In this document: piece by piece, positions 9,986 to 22,969 of the stretch
How the letters are laid out: the number at the start of each line of letters is the position of its first letter
Position numbering within the stretch: position 1 is the first letter of the stretch
Assembly (NCBI GenBank): GCA_021464245.1
Contig: JADCRB010000074.1
Location: 1,570,208-1,634,207 of the forward strand
Source: Carallia brachiata
Lineage: Eukaryota > Streptophyta > Magnoliopsida > Malpighiales > Rhizophoraceae
Reading direction: 5' to 3'
Length of the DNA: 64,000 nt
Translations under genes and position numbers: made by a program
The notes under the pieces: generated by a model
Databases searched by the model: none
What the model was told of the DNA's origin: nothing
Seen by the model: only the letters and a program-made list of their open reading frames with translations

Positions 9986-12900
9986 CTAATAGGGTTCAAC
10001 TGGTCTCCGGAAGTTTGCTCCAGCATAAACTGCTCCTTCACCAAGCTCTTCCTCAATCCGAAGGAGCTAAATGCACGACAGAAAATGCAAAAGATAATTA
10101 AAAGTTTATTCACAATTCTTGTAAAAAATATCCAAAAAAAAAAAAGAAGAAGACGAAGAAAGCAAAATGAACCTGATTATATTTGGCAAGACGCTCAGAC
10201 CTGCATGGTGCTCCAGTCTTAATTTGACCCTGATCGATAGAAACAAAATGGAGTTATGAAAAGCAAAATCAAACTAAAATAAAATTTGACTTGTGGTGGA
10301 TAGCCTTTATTTTAGGATGTAATTACCGTGGCCAGGCCCACAGATAAATCAGCAATGAATGTATCTTCAGTTTCGCCACTGCGATGGCTGGCCATCACAC
10401 CCCATCCAGCTCGCTTTGACATCTTTACAGCTTCAATGCTCTCAGTTACGGATCCAATTTGATTAACCTGTTTCCATTTTTTTTAGCACATCAGGTTAAA
10501 AACCTCTAGTGGTCTAGCTCTAAGCAGACAGATTGCATTCATACCTTGAGAAGGAGTGCATTGCAAGCTTGCTCCTTGATGGCCTTCTCAACCCTCTGCA
10601 AACAAGAATTATGTTGGTATAGCTCTAAAGGCCAATGGCAAATACAACTTATGGAAATGGTTTCACCACCCTATAGAGTCTAAGCATTCTGGTCTACTCT
10701 CACAATAGGAAAGAACAATATATCGGAACTTAATTGTCGCTGACCTTGGGGTTAGTGACTAGGAGATCATCTCCCACAATTTGTACTTGTCCACCAATTT
10801 CAGCAGTCAACTTCTTGTAATGTTCCCAGTCATCCTGATCAAATGGATCTTCTATGGAGACAATTGGGTACTGGGCCACAAATGACTTGTAGAGGTCCTT
10901 GAGAGCATCTCCTGAGATCTTTTGTGATCCATCATTGTTCTGCACATAACAAGATTACAAATTAAAAAGAGAGAATGGGCAATAATGACTATCACAGTGA
11001 TGCACACACATACTTTAAGTATCTGCAAAAGCAGGCCTGAATAATGACCAGTATTAGTCGAATTTTTTGCCACAATAGGCTTTTAATGACTCCAGATTTC
11101 TTATTGTGTCACAAAACAACAAATACTATTACGTGCGGGTGCGACGTAACATTGCAACATGGCAAACACGAGAATGCTAATGGAAGAAAAAAGAAGTTGG
11201 AAAGTGAGAAGATTGAAGCAGACTGACAACCATCAATCTGAATAATCAATTTCTCCATTGGTATATCTCACTTTGAAACAGTTACTTTTTCTTTAACTGG
11301 ATGCCATCATAGTCTCTTGAGCTAAAACAGAAAAAAGAACTTGGGGCTTCCAAGACTCAGGAAGCTTTCTTCTTGTCAAAATATAATGTATCTATATAGC
11401 TAGCATAGATTTACCTTGAGATCTGAATCAATGTAACCATAAAATTAAAGCATGTAGTCATGATGCATCAAGTCATTCACACCATCTATTTGGGTGATTT
11501 GGCACTGTCAAGCCATTCAGTTCAAACATCATTAGAATAATGTTGTGTAATCAACCCACAAATTAAAATCGGAAGTTAATACAGTCCCAATATTTAACAG
11601 TTTCACTTCAAGTTTTACTTCTCACAATTTGTTCTAAATTTAGGAGTCACTAATTAGGGTGAATACCAAGGATACTCACCTCTTCCTTGAAGTTAAGGTC
11701 ATACGTTTTGTCAGACCCATAAAACTCCGAAGCAGCAACATCCATTCCAATGACCACCTAAAAAATATTGGGGACTAAGTCATGCCTCTTTTCTTTTCAA
11801 AAGTTCAGAAAGCTAAAAACTGATTGACCAAGGAATTAGAGAATGTAAAACTAACCTTGCCTGTGTAACCAGCCTTAGCAATAGCAGTATTGAGTAATTC
11901 AAGTCCCTCCTTGTTCTCCTGAAGACATGACACAGATGCGTAAGAAAAACTAGTTGCAACGAGAAAACCAACAAGGAACAGAACTTGGGGAAAATCCATA
12001 AATATTTCATTTACAGGAACATTAAGTACAAACCTGAATATTAGGTGCAAAACCACCTTCATCACCAACATTTGTTGCATCCTGACCGTACTTCTTTTTA
12101 ATCACTGACTGAAGAGAAGAAGTGTATGGTCAATGGTCAATGGCTATCTAATGTGACTATAAAGGGTAACATGAATAATAATTTCATTATAAAAGCTTTT
12201 AGGCAATGCAAGTCTGTTTGAAATCACATATCAAATAAAATTGCAGTCCCTTTTCGCCGCAGAATCTATAAACCTTATCCAAAATTTTCAACCAACTCCA
12301 AATAATGCCAATCCAGGACAGAACTTTAAAAAGACACCATAATCATTGTGCCATCAAAATGTGAAGTGGAAACAAGATGGATATTTTAAGTCCAGAGATT
12401 ATCAAAACTAAATATGAAGATAACGGAAAATGTGCAGAAAGAAATTTCCAACTGCTGACCAACCTTCAAATGATGATACACTTCAGCACCCATCTTCATG
12501 GCCTCCTTGAAAGATGAAGCTCCCACAGGCAGAATCATGAATCCTGGAGGAGGCAAAAGTCAAAAACTGAGTACCAAAGCAACATCCTTGCATTCAAGTC
12601 AGAAAGATCATTGAGGAGCACACCTGCATAGCAAGTTTATTTCCTGCATGTGAACCACCATTGATGACATTGAAAGCAGGAACTGGTAACACCAACTTCT
12701 GATTCCCAGCCAGGTTTGCAATGTGCTGCACTTGAAAGAGATGATTTAGTAAACCCACCCACAAGGAATAGATTGGAAATAGAAGCAATAAAAACAATAA
12801 AGGCCTCCAAAGAATCTGGATATTGTTAAGAGAATCATTTGGTTACTGGTGAACAACAGACGTCATAAGCATAATTCACTGCCTAAGAAACAAATTCACA

Positions 12901-14254
12901 GGATGCATGATAATCTTTATGAGCAAGGATCAGTTTATCCTTGTAAACACAACCCATTAATACAATGCAAAGTAGTCCACAGGAATTTGAAACAAAAGAA
13001 ATTACTTTGTAAAGGGGAATGCCCTTGACATGAGCCCCAGCTTTGCAAACTGCAAGAGACACCGCCAGAATAGCATTTGCTCCAAGCTTGAAAAAATCAC
13101 AAAATCAGCCTCAGTCAATAAGCTCCCTAACAACCGTGCAGATTTAAAAAGTAAAATTTAAAAAAAAAAATCAATTAAGCTACCTTTTGTTTGCACCAAC
13201 CCCATTCATTTACAGTTCCATCAAGTTGTTGAACCATGAAATTATCAATACCAGTCTGATCAGTTGGATCCTGTGCACAACAATTTCGACCAAAGGAAAC
13301 CGAAAAATCTTAGACACAGGAACAAAATGTCAAGCAGTTTCAATACTTCCAGCACTCAAAATTAGTTAACACACACACACGCAGACAGAGAGGCAGGAAC
13401 AACTATAGAACAATCAAAGAAAAACACGTTTTGAGAGGAATTGCATTTTAGCAACCAACCTTGCCAACCAATGCAGGGCCAATAATTGTGTTAACGTTGT
13501 TAACAGCCTACGTGTGCAAAAGAAGTAGCATATCAGTAAAACGGCATTGTCATCGTACCAAAAATAGATGATAAAGAAAAGTAAATGGTTCACCTTAGAA
13601 ACACCCTTTCCGAGGTAATCTGAGCCTCCATCCCTTAGTTCAAGTGCCTCATAAACTCCTACAAGCATAAAAGAAAACCTCATCATCATCAATAAATACA
13701 TTACAATTACTAAAGCTATGAAACCGAAAAAACCAAAACAAAAGAAATGATTCCAGAAACGCTGTCCCAAAAAACTCACAAAAATTCAAAACAGATTGTT
13801 CAGACACTGAAACTTTCAGAGATACAATTAGAGAAACCGTAGCAACACACATACCGGTGGATGCACCACTAGGAACTGCAGCTCTTGCCACGTGCTTATC
13901 TGACAAAGCCACATCAGCCTGCAAGCAAAAATCACATCCATTCCATAACCATATTCTGAGAAAGAGTCGCCAGTTTATCTTCAGACAACCAACTAAAATC
14001 TTACAGACCAAAACAAAGGTTTGAAACATAAAATTAAAAAAAAAAAAAAAACAAACAACTTCAAAAACCGAATCCAAAACCCTAGAACTGAACTATCAGG
14101 GTAACGTAAGCGTTACAGATCCAGCAACCTCGGATGTATCGAAAATAATAGAGGGAGCGAGACAGAGGTGTAAAAATGGACAAACCTCAACCGTTGGATT
14201 GCCACGGCTGTCGAAGATTTGCCTTGCCTTGATGGATACGATCGTAATCGTCAT
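9986..14254 (-). CDS. ENO2: Enolase (phosphopyruvate hydratase), 16 exons
   Basis: Converts 2-phosphoglycerate to phosphoenolpyruvate in cytosolic glycolysis; the Arabidopsis homologue LOS2/ENO2 also yields a transcriptional repressor. All 16 exons can be placed: 14254-14186, 13918-13855, 13658-13594, 13507-13460, 13270-13184, 13086-13006, 12725-12624, 12543-12464, 12108-12034, 11918-11856, 11757-11680, 10939-10745, 10595-10545, 10467-10327, 10229-10173, 10066-9986. They total 445 residues, the normal length. Visible marks: start [20 protein letters not shown], metal ligands in [18 protein letters not shown] and IVGDDL, catalytic Lys in [14 protein letters not shown], and C-terminus NFRRPVEPY. 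All junctions are GT-AG. Exon 8 is 80 bases where 81 are expected: its first codon is one base short (GATTC where GA-N-TTC is needed). Since this gene is essential and otherwise perfect, a sequence error is the likelier cause. Confidence 0.97.
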
Positions 14255-16851
14255 AGCTACTAGACCTCTAGATCTGAACGCAAAGAAAGAAAACAGGGCT
14301 TTGTGGGTTTCTTTTGAGAGAGGCCAGTGGGGTTTTTTACTCGTAGAGCCTGTAAGTGGTTTAACTTTTTCTTATTAAAAATAATAATAATAATAATAGA
14401 TAAATTATTAAATATTTTTGCGTTGATGGTTTTATGCTGTTTAAAAGGGAAAAATATAATAAAAAAAGGTGATTTGTTTGCTGGCGGCGATGGCGCCTGC
14501 CATGGCAACGGCTTAAAAGACTTGGTGAGATAAATGCGCCGTGAGGCCCGTGACATATTGCTTTCTGTCCACGAAAAGGTGCTGGAAAAAAAAAAATTCC
14601 AAAACTGTCACAACTTGTCCAAGCTATTTGATTGGAAAGTCTTTATTGTTGTATTTGTCACTTGTATTTTATAGATAAATGGATTTATTAGTACTAGATG
14701 CAAGACCCATATGAATATTAGAATATAGTATTCAGACAAAGTGCCAAAATTGAAAATGAAAAAAAGCAAGTTTGCATTTTGACTTCTTTCTCTGTAATTT
14801 TTTTTATATACTTTTTTTCATTTTGGTTTGATCCCAATTCAAGTAAAATTCCAAACGTATTTTTTTTTTACGCTCAAATAACCAGTTGAGGAATGGCAGT
14901 GGCAGGTTTCCTCTATTTTAAGAGACATTAGTATTTTGCTATCTTCTTTTTTTTTTTTTTTTTTGTAAATTTAGAATATATTCTGTAAAATGTTAACTTA
15001 ATTGCAGATTTAGTTACTAAATAATTCAAGAAGAGTATATGTTTTCAGAATTAAACGTGCAACCTACCATATACTCTAATTAAATTGTTATTACTTAATA
15101 TTTCGCATTAATAAAGCTTCTTATGATTATGTCAAAAAAAATTTGGGCAGGCTAAAATCTCCCCTATATATGGTTATTTTAGAGTATCAATACAAAATGG
15201 TAGAAAAATATATCCAAAATTATTATCATCCAAAATGCCTACCGCTCGTCAAGGTTCAAAGAGTTCTCTCGCTGCCATTCCTTTCCATTGGCGCATAAAA
15301 TGTCAACAAGGTGGTGGAAAATTGCTTCCATCCTTTTCTTCTACTGTTATTTCGAAGACGTTAAATTTATTGGACACACAATTATTAAAGTGCGGTGATA
15401 TATAATAATATAAATTATTAGATTATAAAAAATTATATTAAATTTAAAAAATAAATAAATAAATAAATTATTTAATATTATTAAATTAATTTAATTATAT
15501 ATTTTTTATATATCTTATTAAATAAATGTGCGTAACTTTTACTTATGCAAAGGCAGCCCCTTGACTGTCACCTGGGACGATGGACATATTCTTTCGGCAT
15601 CTTTGAAATATCCGCCCCCTTTCCGCTCCCCGTATTCGTATTATAACAATAAACCATCATTAATGCTAAAAAAAAAAAAAAACACCATTAATGTTCAACA
15701 ATGATGTTTCGTCATCATTTTGCGCCTGCCAAACCTCTTGACTTTTTAGTGGCGTGACATGTAATCGTCGCCTTGCCTTCAAGGCTCGACCTTTCCAACG
15801 CTGACCCACCGCCGGCCATTGGCTACATTGCCGAGCCAATTTGATCGGTCAAAATGTCGAAAAAATAATGAACAAAATATATAAAGCAACAAAATATTAC
15901 ACCTAGAAGAGCTAGTTTGTTACTATTGTAATAAGAAAGAGGTTAATGATTCGTCTTTCAATTTTTTCTTTTAATTGTAAGATAAACTTGAACTCTCTCT
16001 TAAAAAAAAAGATAAATCACAAAATTATATAATAAAAATAATTATTAATGACAATTACCTAGTGTTTCAAACGGATAAAAAAGACGAGTCTAATCGATCT
16101 ATATCTCGCCTAATGGTTATAAACAATTAGTTTCACCAAATGTTAGGTCTTAGTAGTTAACTAGTTATTTTTATTATTATTATTATAATTTTTAGTCTTA
16201 GTAGTTAACTAATTATTATTATTATTATAAATATATAAAAATATCACTAATTTATCTAAAATAATTAATTTAACACTAATTTTAAAAAGTAATAATTTAT
16301 TTTTCTTTAAATTTTTTTATAATAAATGTAGAACGCTGTGAAATTTCTTAATTAGAATTTATCTGTTTTGATAATATGACAATTATATATGTCACCAGAC
16401 ACTAACATGTCAGACATATTCTTATAAATCTGTCATTAAAACTAATAGATTCTATTTATATGAAATCATTACGTATTAAATTTATTAAAAAAATTTAAAA
16501 AGAAGTAAATTATTACTTTTTAAAATTAATATAAATTTATTACTTTACACAAATTAGTGATATTTTCATAAATTAATCGTTTTTATCATTATTTTTAGAT
16601 AGCTGGTTATTAATTTAAAAAGTTAAAAACACAAATTCATCCTACAAAAACGTATGTCACGTGATCTCACGTGCGGATCTCCTCGCAGCCACGTTCCACC
16701 AGTGTTCCATCCGTCGGCCCAGCGCCTAGTCATCCACAAACAAAAATCAAGACCACCACCACCCATCCAACACTCGTCCTCAATCCAACAAGAGTCGATT
16801 CACTCTCTCCATTGCCAAGTTGCAACCACTGACTGACTGACTGACAGACAA
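14255..16851. other. Head-to-head intergenic region, enolase and PRXIIE promoters
   Basis: About 2.6 kb, AT-rich, with an (AAT)n run at 14380-14398, long T-runs (14948-14964) and a 48-bp imperfect tandem duplication (16147-16242, TCTTAGTAGTTAACTA repeated). No coding sequence found. The part just upstream of PRXIIE is GC-richer and carries two G-boxes. Confidence 0.5.
16658..16673 (+). promoter_or_regulatory. Two G-box/ABRE motifs upstream of PRXIIE
   Basis: CACGTG occurs twice, at 16658-16663 and 16668-16673, with starts exactly 10 bp apart (one helical turn) and about 180 bp before the PRXIIE start codon. G-boxes bind bZIP and bHLH factors (ABF, HY5, PIF families). Use here is inferred from position and doubling. 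Confidence 0.5.
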
Positions 16852-17544
16852 ATGGCGGCTGCCTCTTTCTCCATCTCAAGGCTCCTCCTTTCCTCCCCCA
16901 CCGCCTCGGCCACCATACCCCTCTTCTCTCCTCTTTCCCTCTCTTCCAGAGGAGTCTCATTCTCCGCTCTCCCCATCCATCTCCGCCACCAAAAATCCCT
17001 CAAAACCAAAAGATTCTCCACCAAGACGCCCACCCCCACTCCCTCTATCTCCGCCACCATCTCCGTCGGCGACAAGCTCCCCGACGCCACTCTCACTTAC
17101 TTCGACGCCTCCGATGAGCTCCAAACCACCACCATATCCGCCCTCACTTCCGGCAAGAAATCGATCCTCTTCGCCGTCCCTGGAGCCTTCACGCCTACCT
17201 GCTCCCAGAAACACCTCCCGGGGTTCGTGGAGAAGTCCGCGGAGCTCAAGGCCAAAGGGGTCGACACCATTGCCTGCATATCCGTCAACGACGCGTTTGT
17301 CATGAAAGCATGGAAGGAGAATCTGGGCATCAAGGACGAGGTGCTGCTGTTGTCTGATGGTAATCGCGAGTTCACCAGGGCTATTGGGTGCGAGCTTGAC
17401 TTGAGCGACAAGCCCATCGGGCTCGGTGTCAGGTCCCGGAGATACGCGCTTCTCGCAGAGGACGGTGTTGTGAAGGTTCTCAATTTGGAAGAAGGCGGCG
17501 CTTTTACTACAAGCAGCGCTGAGGATATGCTCAAAGCGCTTTGA
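16852..17544 (+). CDS. PRXIIE: Chloroplast peroxiredoxin IIE
   Basis: Atypical type II peroxiredoxin that reduces H2O2 and alkyl hydroperoxides in the plastid, regenerated by glutaredoxin/thioredoxin. Intronless, 230 residues. Residues 1-65 form a Ser/Thr/Pro-rich transit peptide ([15 protein letters not shown] start); the mature part begins around [15 protein letters not shown]. The peroxidatic cysteine is Cys117 in [15 protein letters not shown] and the resolving-type cysteine is Cys142 in [10 protein letters not shown]. The end EDMLKAL matches the family. The start ATG follows a short GACT-repeat leader (16828-16847). This is one of the few genes in the window with no frame problem. Its coding sequence is GC-rich compared with the flanks. 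Confidence 0.96.
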   Translation: MAAASFSISRLLLSSPTASATIPLFSPLSLSSRGVSFSALPIHLRHQKSLKTKRFSTKTPTPTPSISATISVGDKLPDATLTYFDASDELQTTTISALTSGKKSILFAVPGAFTPTCSQKHLPGFVEKSAELKAKGVDTIACISVNDAFVMKAWKENLGIKDEVLLLSDGNREFTRAIGCELDLSDKPIGLGVRSRRYALLAEDGVVKVLNLEEGGAFTTSSAEDMLKAL

Positions 17545-19026
17545 ATTTCTGTAGCTGAGGTTTAAAAGGACTTCCCATCTTTTTTTCTTTTTTTCTTTTT
17601 TTTTTTGGGATTTTTGATATCAGTGTTTTTTGTTAATAAGATGGGTGGATGAAACCTGAGTGGGATCTTAATGGATCAGAAATTTTATGAAAATTTTTGG
17701 TTTTAAATATCCTCCGTACTTGAAGAGCTCAGAGCTCCTTGTTTGAGCGAAACCTGTTGGGATTAATATGGCAACAGAGTAGCCATTTTCATTTGTCATT
17801 TCCTCGTTTGGTTAACAAAAATTCTCAGCATTTTTAACCTGGAAGTTTTCTTGCTGTCGATGATCATGTGTTGCAATGTCTTTGAAATGTAGATCATGAT
17901 AAGAAATTCTGAATCTTTTAATTGCTCATTTTAGATGATGTCATGTTGGAGAAATTGATGGACCTATAGGTAAGCTACGCCATTGCATTACAAGCACAAT
18001 TGATTCCTGCTGTGAGTGAAAAGGTGAAGCTTGGGGCAGCATTATCATTGTTAATCATAGTTGACATTTTAGCAACCTGGAAAGTTGAATTGTTATGGCA
18101 TACCCTTTTCAGCGGCATGTTTACAAGATTGCCTCTGATCTACCCACAATACGACTTATTATATCAGTGGCAAGGTCACTCTGAGAAAAGATTAGTTAAC
18201 ACATCAGAGTCGCTCAAGGCTTGCATTTTTCATGAAACTCTAATTGATTTCGACTCACATGTCCCATATTCACACTCGAACATGAGTACTTTTTGACGTT
18301 TTTGGTATGTATAAAGTGATGGCAGACAGATATCATCCGGCCGGTCATAATTCATCAGCTGTTGCACTTGCACCTTTGAAATTCCTGTGCAAAGTGGCTG
18401 GAGTATAGATCTCCCGTGTATCAGTTTTTCAAAGTAGGATAAGTATTCATAGTATTAGGAAGAGTAGTAATTATTCATTGCTGATTACGCAGTTGGCTTC
18501 TCAAAGGCTAATGCGTATGACTAGAGAGTAGCGACTGCCGAAGATGTACTGTAACCCATTGGTCTGCTGGAAGAGTAACATAAGACACAGTATTTAATTA
18601 TTTGGGCTAACACTACAAATGTCTACTTCTCTTGGTCTCGCATTTCCATTGGATCGCATCGTTCTATGCAGTTTAGGGAAAGTATTAACATTCAAGACCA
18701 TCTATGTACAAGGATTAAATCTTCATGACCGGTAATCATACAAATGCTACACCTTCTGCTTCTTGTGAAACTTATAGACGATGAAGGTAGACATATATCC
18801 ACCAAACTTTTACGGTAGCTGATAATAACTTACATGCAAATATGCAATAAGCTCGAAAACAGCCACATTTGATTTGCTGGCGCTCAAGACGTGGACCTCT
18901 TTCCTGGCAAAGTTCTGTTAAATCACCTGCTTGCGGTTGAAAAGCCAATGTGCAGAGATCTTAAATTATACAAGGTATTTCTCCTGCATAACGTGAGGAG
19001 ACGTTTAAATATCCAATGTTTTTCTC
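17545..19026. other. PRXIIE 3' region and tail-to-tail gap to the PPR gene
   Basis: Contains the PRXIIE 3' UTR (T-rich stretch at 17581-17609, TTAATAAG at 17634) and about 1.3 kb of unique-looking sequence. Short open frames occur, for example at 18000-18296, but none has an ATG start or family resemblance that I can defend. Confidence 0.5.
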
Positions 19027-21495
19027 CTACATTTTGGCAACAGCAGATTGCTCCTCACTAACACTCCAGTCATCCAGTCCTTTTGTGCTCATTTCTGAGC
19101 AGACAATCTGGGCCTCAAACAATCTCCCTTCCTTCCTAAGGCCAGAAGCAAGATCATTACAAATGTCGACACTCGGAAGATAACCACTTTCAAACATTTC
19201 TCTATACCATAGGTATGCTCCCAGAAAATCCTTACGGTCAGAATGCCCCTTAACCAGTATGCTATAGGTATCGGCTTTGGGGGCCAACCCTTTAGACTTC
19301 ATATCATCAACTAGACATTTTACTTCCAATAACCTATCCACTTTGAAGAGTCCCAAAATCAAACTATTATATGTCATTATGTCTGCATGAATCCCCCTTT
19401 CCAACATTTCAAGTTGCAGAGCAAATGCCTTATCAACTTCTCCGTTCTCTGAATAACAGAGAATCATTGCATTATACACAACTCGATCCGGAGCCAAGTT
19501 CATCTGTAACATTTCATGGTATAATGTCTCTGCAACGCCTATTCCTTCCTTGCTACATCCAGCGATCAAGGGATGATAGGTCTGGATGGTGGGCTTTATG
19601 CCTAACTTCTTCATGGTTTCATATAGCTCCAGACATCTCTGTGCATTTGCGGCATTTGAATAACCTGAGATCAAAGAGTTGTATGTGATTACATCAGGAC
19701 AAAAACCATAACTATTAATTTCGACAACCAAGTCTTCAGCTTCCAACATCCTTCCTTTTTTGCAAAGGCCGTTAATAAGTGTGTTATATGTGATCAATGT
19801 CGGACCTATTTCCCTTCTTAACATCTCATCAAAGAATCTAAAAGCATCTTTCAATTTCCCCCTCGTACAACTGCCATCAATTAGCATATTATATATCTGT
19901 ACGTTTGGCAAAATATCTCTGGCTATCATATCCCTTAAGACTATCTCAGCCTCAAGAATCTTCTCAGCCTTAGATAAACAATTTATGAGAGAACCATAAC
20001 TTACAACATTTGGCTTTACGCCATTATTTTCCATTTCTTCAAGGATCTGGAAACATGTATCAAAAGAACACAACTTTCCGTAACCATTGATTAGGGTGTT
20101 GTATGTCTCCACGCTAGGTGTGACTCCCTTCTCTGCCATTCTCTTTAGCCATTCCTCTGCCTCTTTCATTTGCTGCATTCCACAAAATTTATCGATCATG
20201 GAATTAAAAGCAATAGAATTTGGCCTCAGCCCGTGGCTTTCCATTCTCTCAATAATCGATATAGCTCCATTAATGTCACCTATTCGACAGTACCCATTCA
20301 CAAGAGTGTTATATGTCACCTCATCTGGAACAAGCCCATTTTCAACAAGCCTCTTCAAAAGCTCTTCTGCTTTCTCGACATTGCCTTCTTTACACAACCC
20401 ATTCAACAGAACGCTGGCTGTATAGTTGTTAATTGTAACTCCCTTTTCTCTTGCATTTTCATACAAATTCATAGCACCTTCACCATCTCCAGACTTCAAT
20501 AAACCATCAAAAAGTATACTGTACGTGAACCCATCAGGCACAAAACCATTTTCTTCCATCTCCTTCAATAGCTTTCTTGCCTCGTCCATTCTCCGAAGTT
20601 TACAAAGGCCACTAAGCAATGAGTTGAACGTGATGAGAGTAGGTTCCACCCCTTCTTTCTTCATCGCCTCTCAACTTAAAAGCCGAATCCATATCCCCCC
20701 CTTACAATACCCATCAATGAGTGTATTATAGGTCACCTTATTTGCCCATAATTTCCTCTCACACATTTCCTCGAACACCTTCTCCGCGTCCCTTATCCTT
20801 TTCTCCTTGCACAACCCACTGATCAAGGCATTGTAAATGAATACATTAGGACTCATTCCTCTCTTTTTCATGGAATCAACCAACTCTATAGCCTTCTTTA
20901 CATCCCCAATTTTCACAGAAGCCTGCACAGCTTTTCCATACATAAATCTATCCGGCCTAAAACCCGAACCCACAATTTCCGTAAACAAATCAAGAACCTT
21001 ATCGAACTGCTTTGCCTCTATCAGAGATTCAATCAAGAATCTCACGGAACCAAACGAAAGAAGCTTCCCATCTCCACTCAACACACCATACAATTCAGCA
21101 GCTTCACCATGCAATTTTGATTCACAGCAAATAGAGAGCAACATGTTCAAGAGAGGGGCTTTTAGCGAAGGAGAACTGACAAAGATAAAAGAAAGGAGAT
21201 CAGCGGGCGACGAGAAGGGTGATTTGGAGAGAACAAGAGACCTGGCGAGGCCATAGGCCGTTTCGGTGCGGCCCTGCTGGAGGAGGATTCGGAGTCTGTG
21301 GGCTTGTTCATGGCGCTCTTGATCATTTTCTTTGGCGTTGATCGGTCGGGGGTTTTCGGGTTTCTGGGTTTGTTCGGGTTGTGGTGTAGAGGCTGAGCAG
21401 AAGGAGAGGGAGAGAAGGGCTTTGATGGGGTTTTGGGGTTTGTAGCTTCGGCCATTAAGATGGAATTTGGAGAAGACCCGCACACGGCCAGCCAT
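19027..21495 (-). CDS. Pentatricopeptide repeat protein, At5g12100-like, frame broken
   Basis: P-class PPR protein, predicted to bind organelle RNA; the Arabidopsis homologue is annotated as mitochondrial. Intronless. The start is ATG at 21495 (MAGRVRVFSKFHLNGRSYKP, a basic Ser-rich presequence). From about residue 160 on, 35-residue PPR units follow one another, e.g. VTYNTLIDGYCK, ITYNTLINGLCKKGRMLEAE and TYNSLISGYSN; the last ends near SEEQSAVAKM. Reading the two frames as one gives about 820 residues, close to the homologue. The frame is lost within repeat GYCKGG: a C-run at 20695-20701 appears one base short and CCTCTC at 20667-20672 two bases short. The net loss is a whole codon, but a TGA lies in the shifted interval. 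Either pseudogene or assembly errors in two low-complexity spots; otherwise coding is fully preserved. Confidence 0.9.
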
Positions 21496-21788
21496 TACAG
21501 GTTTCAGGTCCTGCTTCAGGGTCGCTGTCTTTGGTCTCTGTCTTTCCCTGTTAGAAGTTAAAACCCTGCCTAAATCTCACGACTTTTTTTTTTTTAAGAA
21601 AAAATTAATAATAATGAAATTTGGGCCTTTGAAACGCTGGTATATTGTCCAAGCGAAACCCCGACTTAGCAGGGCTCATAAGGTTTGTTTATATGCTATC
21701 ATTAATTTTTACTTTATTTTTTCTATTTATTAAACAAAGATCATTATGTGATTATAATATTTAGTAGTTATAAGTAATTATTAAAATA

Positions 21789-22086
21789 ACACAATAGACG
21801 AAATATATGATTTTTTTTTGTACTTACAAAGAAAATATATAACATATTAAAGATAAATATACGACCCCGTTTGAACAGTCATATATTTTTCAAATTAAAA
21901 AATTTTGGTTCTTTATATTTATTCACTTAACTTTTATAATTTTATTTGACATATCATATAATTTTCTTATAATTACTCTATCACGTTATATATTCCGTCT
22001 GTTCACACGAATTGTATATTTTTTTTAATATATCATATACTTTCTTTATAAGTACAAAAAAATATTATATATTTTATTTATTATGT
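21789..22086. repeat. Foldback/MITE-like inverted repeat, arms about 90 nt
   Basis: The left arm 21789-21878 and the right arm 21999-22086 are reverse complements with scattered mismatches. Shared cores include TTTTTTGTACTTA, AAAGAAA, ATATTAAA and GAACAG. A spacer of about 120 bp separates them. Transcribed, this would form a long hairpin. A target duplication is not evident, so the superfamily is open. Confidence 0.6.
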
Positions 22087-22818
22087 CGTTTTTGTTGCCA
22101 TCTGCAGCAACCAATTTTTTCAGTCAAAATTTTTTTTGTTATTAAATTAAGTATGATTCTATATCTCTTATTGAATTGTTTATTCTATATTCTCAATATT
22201 ATACTAAACAAAATATTTGTGTCACCTTATAATTATAAATCATTGCTTCTTTTGTTAATATATTTGATATATGTTGATATATGGAATGTAGTTATGTGGA
22301 TTCTGAAGAAATTGCGGGATCATACCATTTGTATTTACTTCAAACAAAAGAGATGTGGGCCTCCTTAATTGAACTACTTTTTTATTTTTTTTTGTCTTTT
22401 CAACACTAAACAAGCATTCATTAATTATTGTTATGGGATTTGCTATCATAAGCAACTGAACAATGAAATCAAAAGCACCCACTTCACATTCAAATGTTGG
22501 TAGTTTTTGAAAATTACATTATCATCATCATCTATATTCTTAAGGGCAAATATATTTTCTTTTAGTTTGATCTATTTGTCGTGAGTTACACAATAAAAAT
22601 GAAGATAAATTTTTTCTTCACATAAATTTCTATTTGAAACGACCAATCTAGTTTGTCAGTAAAGCGTCCGATCACATGCAGTTCAAGGAGAATGGTTTCC
22701 TAGACCGACAAACTTTGCCAGACGTAACATTTTGAGTCCATATGTTGGGCCAAGGTCCGCCGATGAAGCCTTGCAAAGGCCCGACCTCAAAAGGGATAAA
22801 AGGCAAAAGACTTATACC

Positions 22819-22954
22819 GAGGTTGGGCATTTGCTCAACTGATTAAGGGAGCTATCTCTTAATCAGTAGGTGAGGGTTCAAATCTCACTAAATCTCACTT
22901 CCCTCTCCTCAAATGTTCAATAGGACTTTTTATAGACTAAAAAAAAAAAAAAAT
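22819..22954 (+). mobile_element. tRNA-Lys-like SINE with 7-bp target duplication
   Basis: TTTGCTCAACTGATTAAGGG resembles an A-box region, CTCTTAATC resembles a tRNA-Lys anticodon loop, and GGGTTCAAATCTCAC is a B-box. An A15-type tail ends at 22953. The perfect direct repeat TTATACC flanks it (22812-22818 and 22955-22961). It lacks an acceptor stem, so it is a retroposon and not a tRNA gene. Confidence 0.75.
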
Positions 22955-22969
22955 TTATACCAATATCTC

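Noticed and set aside
17097..17534. 145-residue minus-strand frame opposite PRXIIE
   Set aside because: Shadow of the GC-rich PRXIIE coding sequence; the plus strand gives a complete, conserved protein.
18000..18296. 98-residue frame downstream of PRXIIE
   Set aside because: Starts at a non-ATG codon and shows no homology; a hydrophobic stretch arises by chance from T-rich sequence.
22819..22910. A possible tRNA-Lys gene
   Set aside because: A- and B-box and an anticodon-like CTCTTAATC are present, but the acceptor stem does not pair and an A-tail plus target duplication mark it as a SINE.
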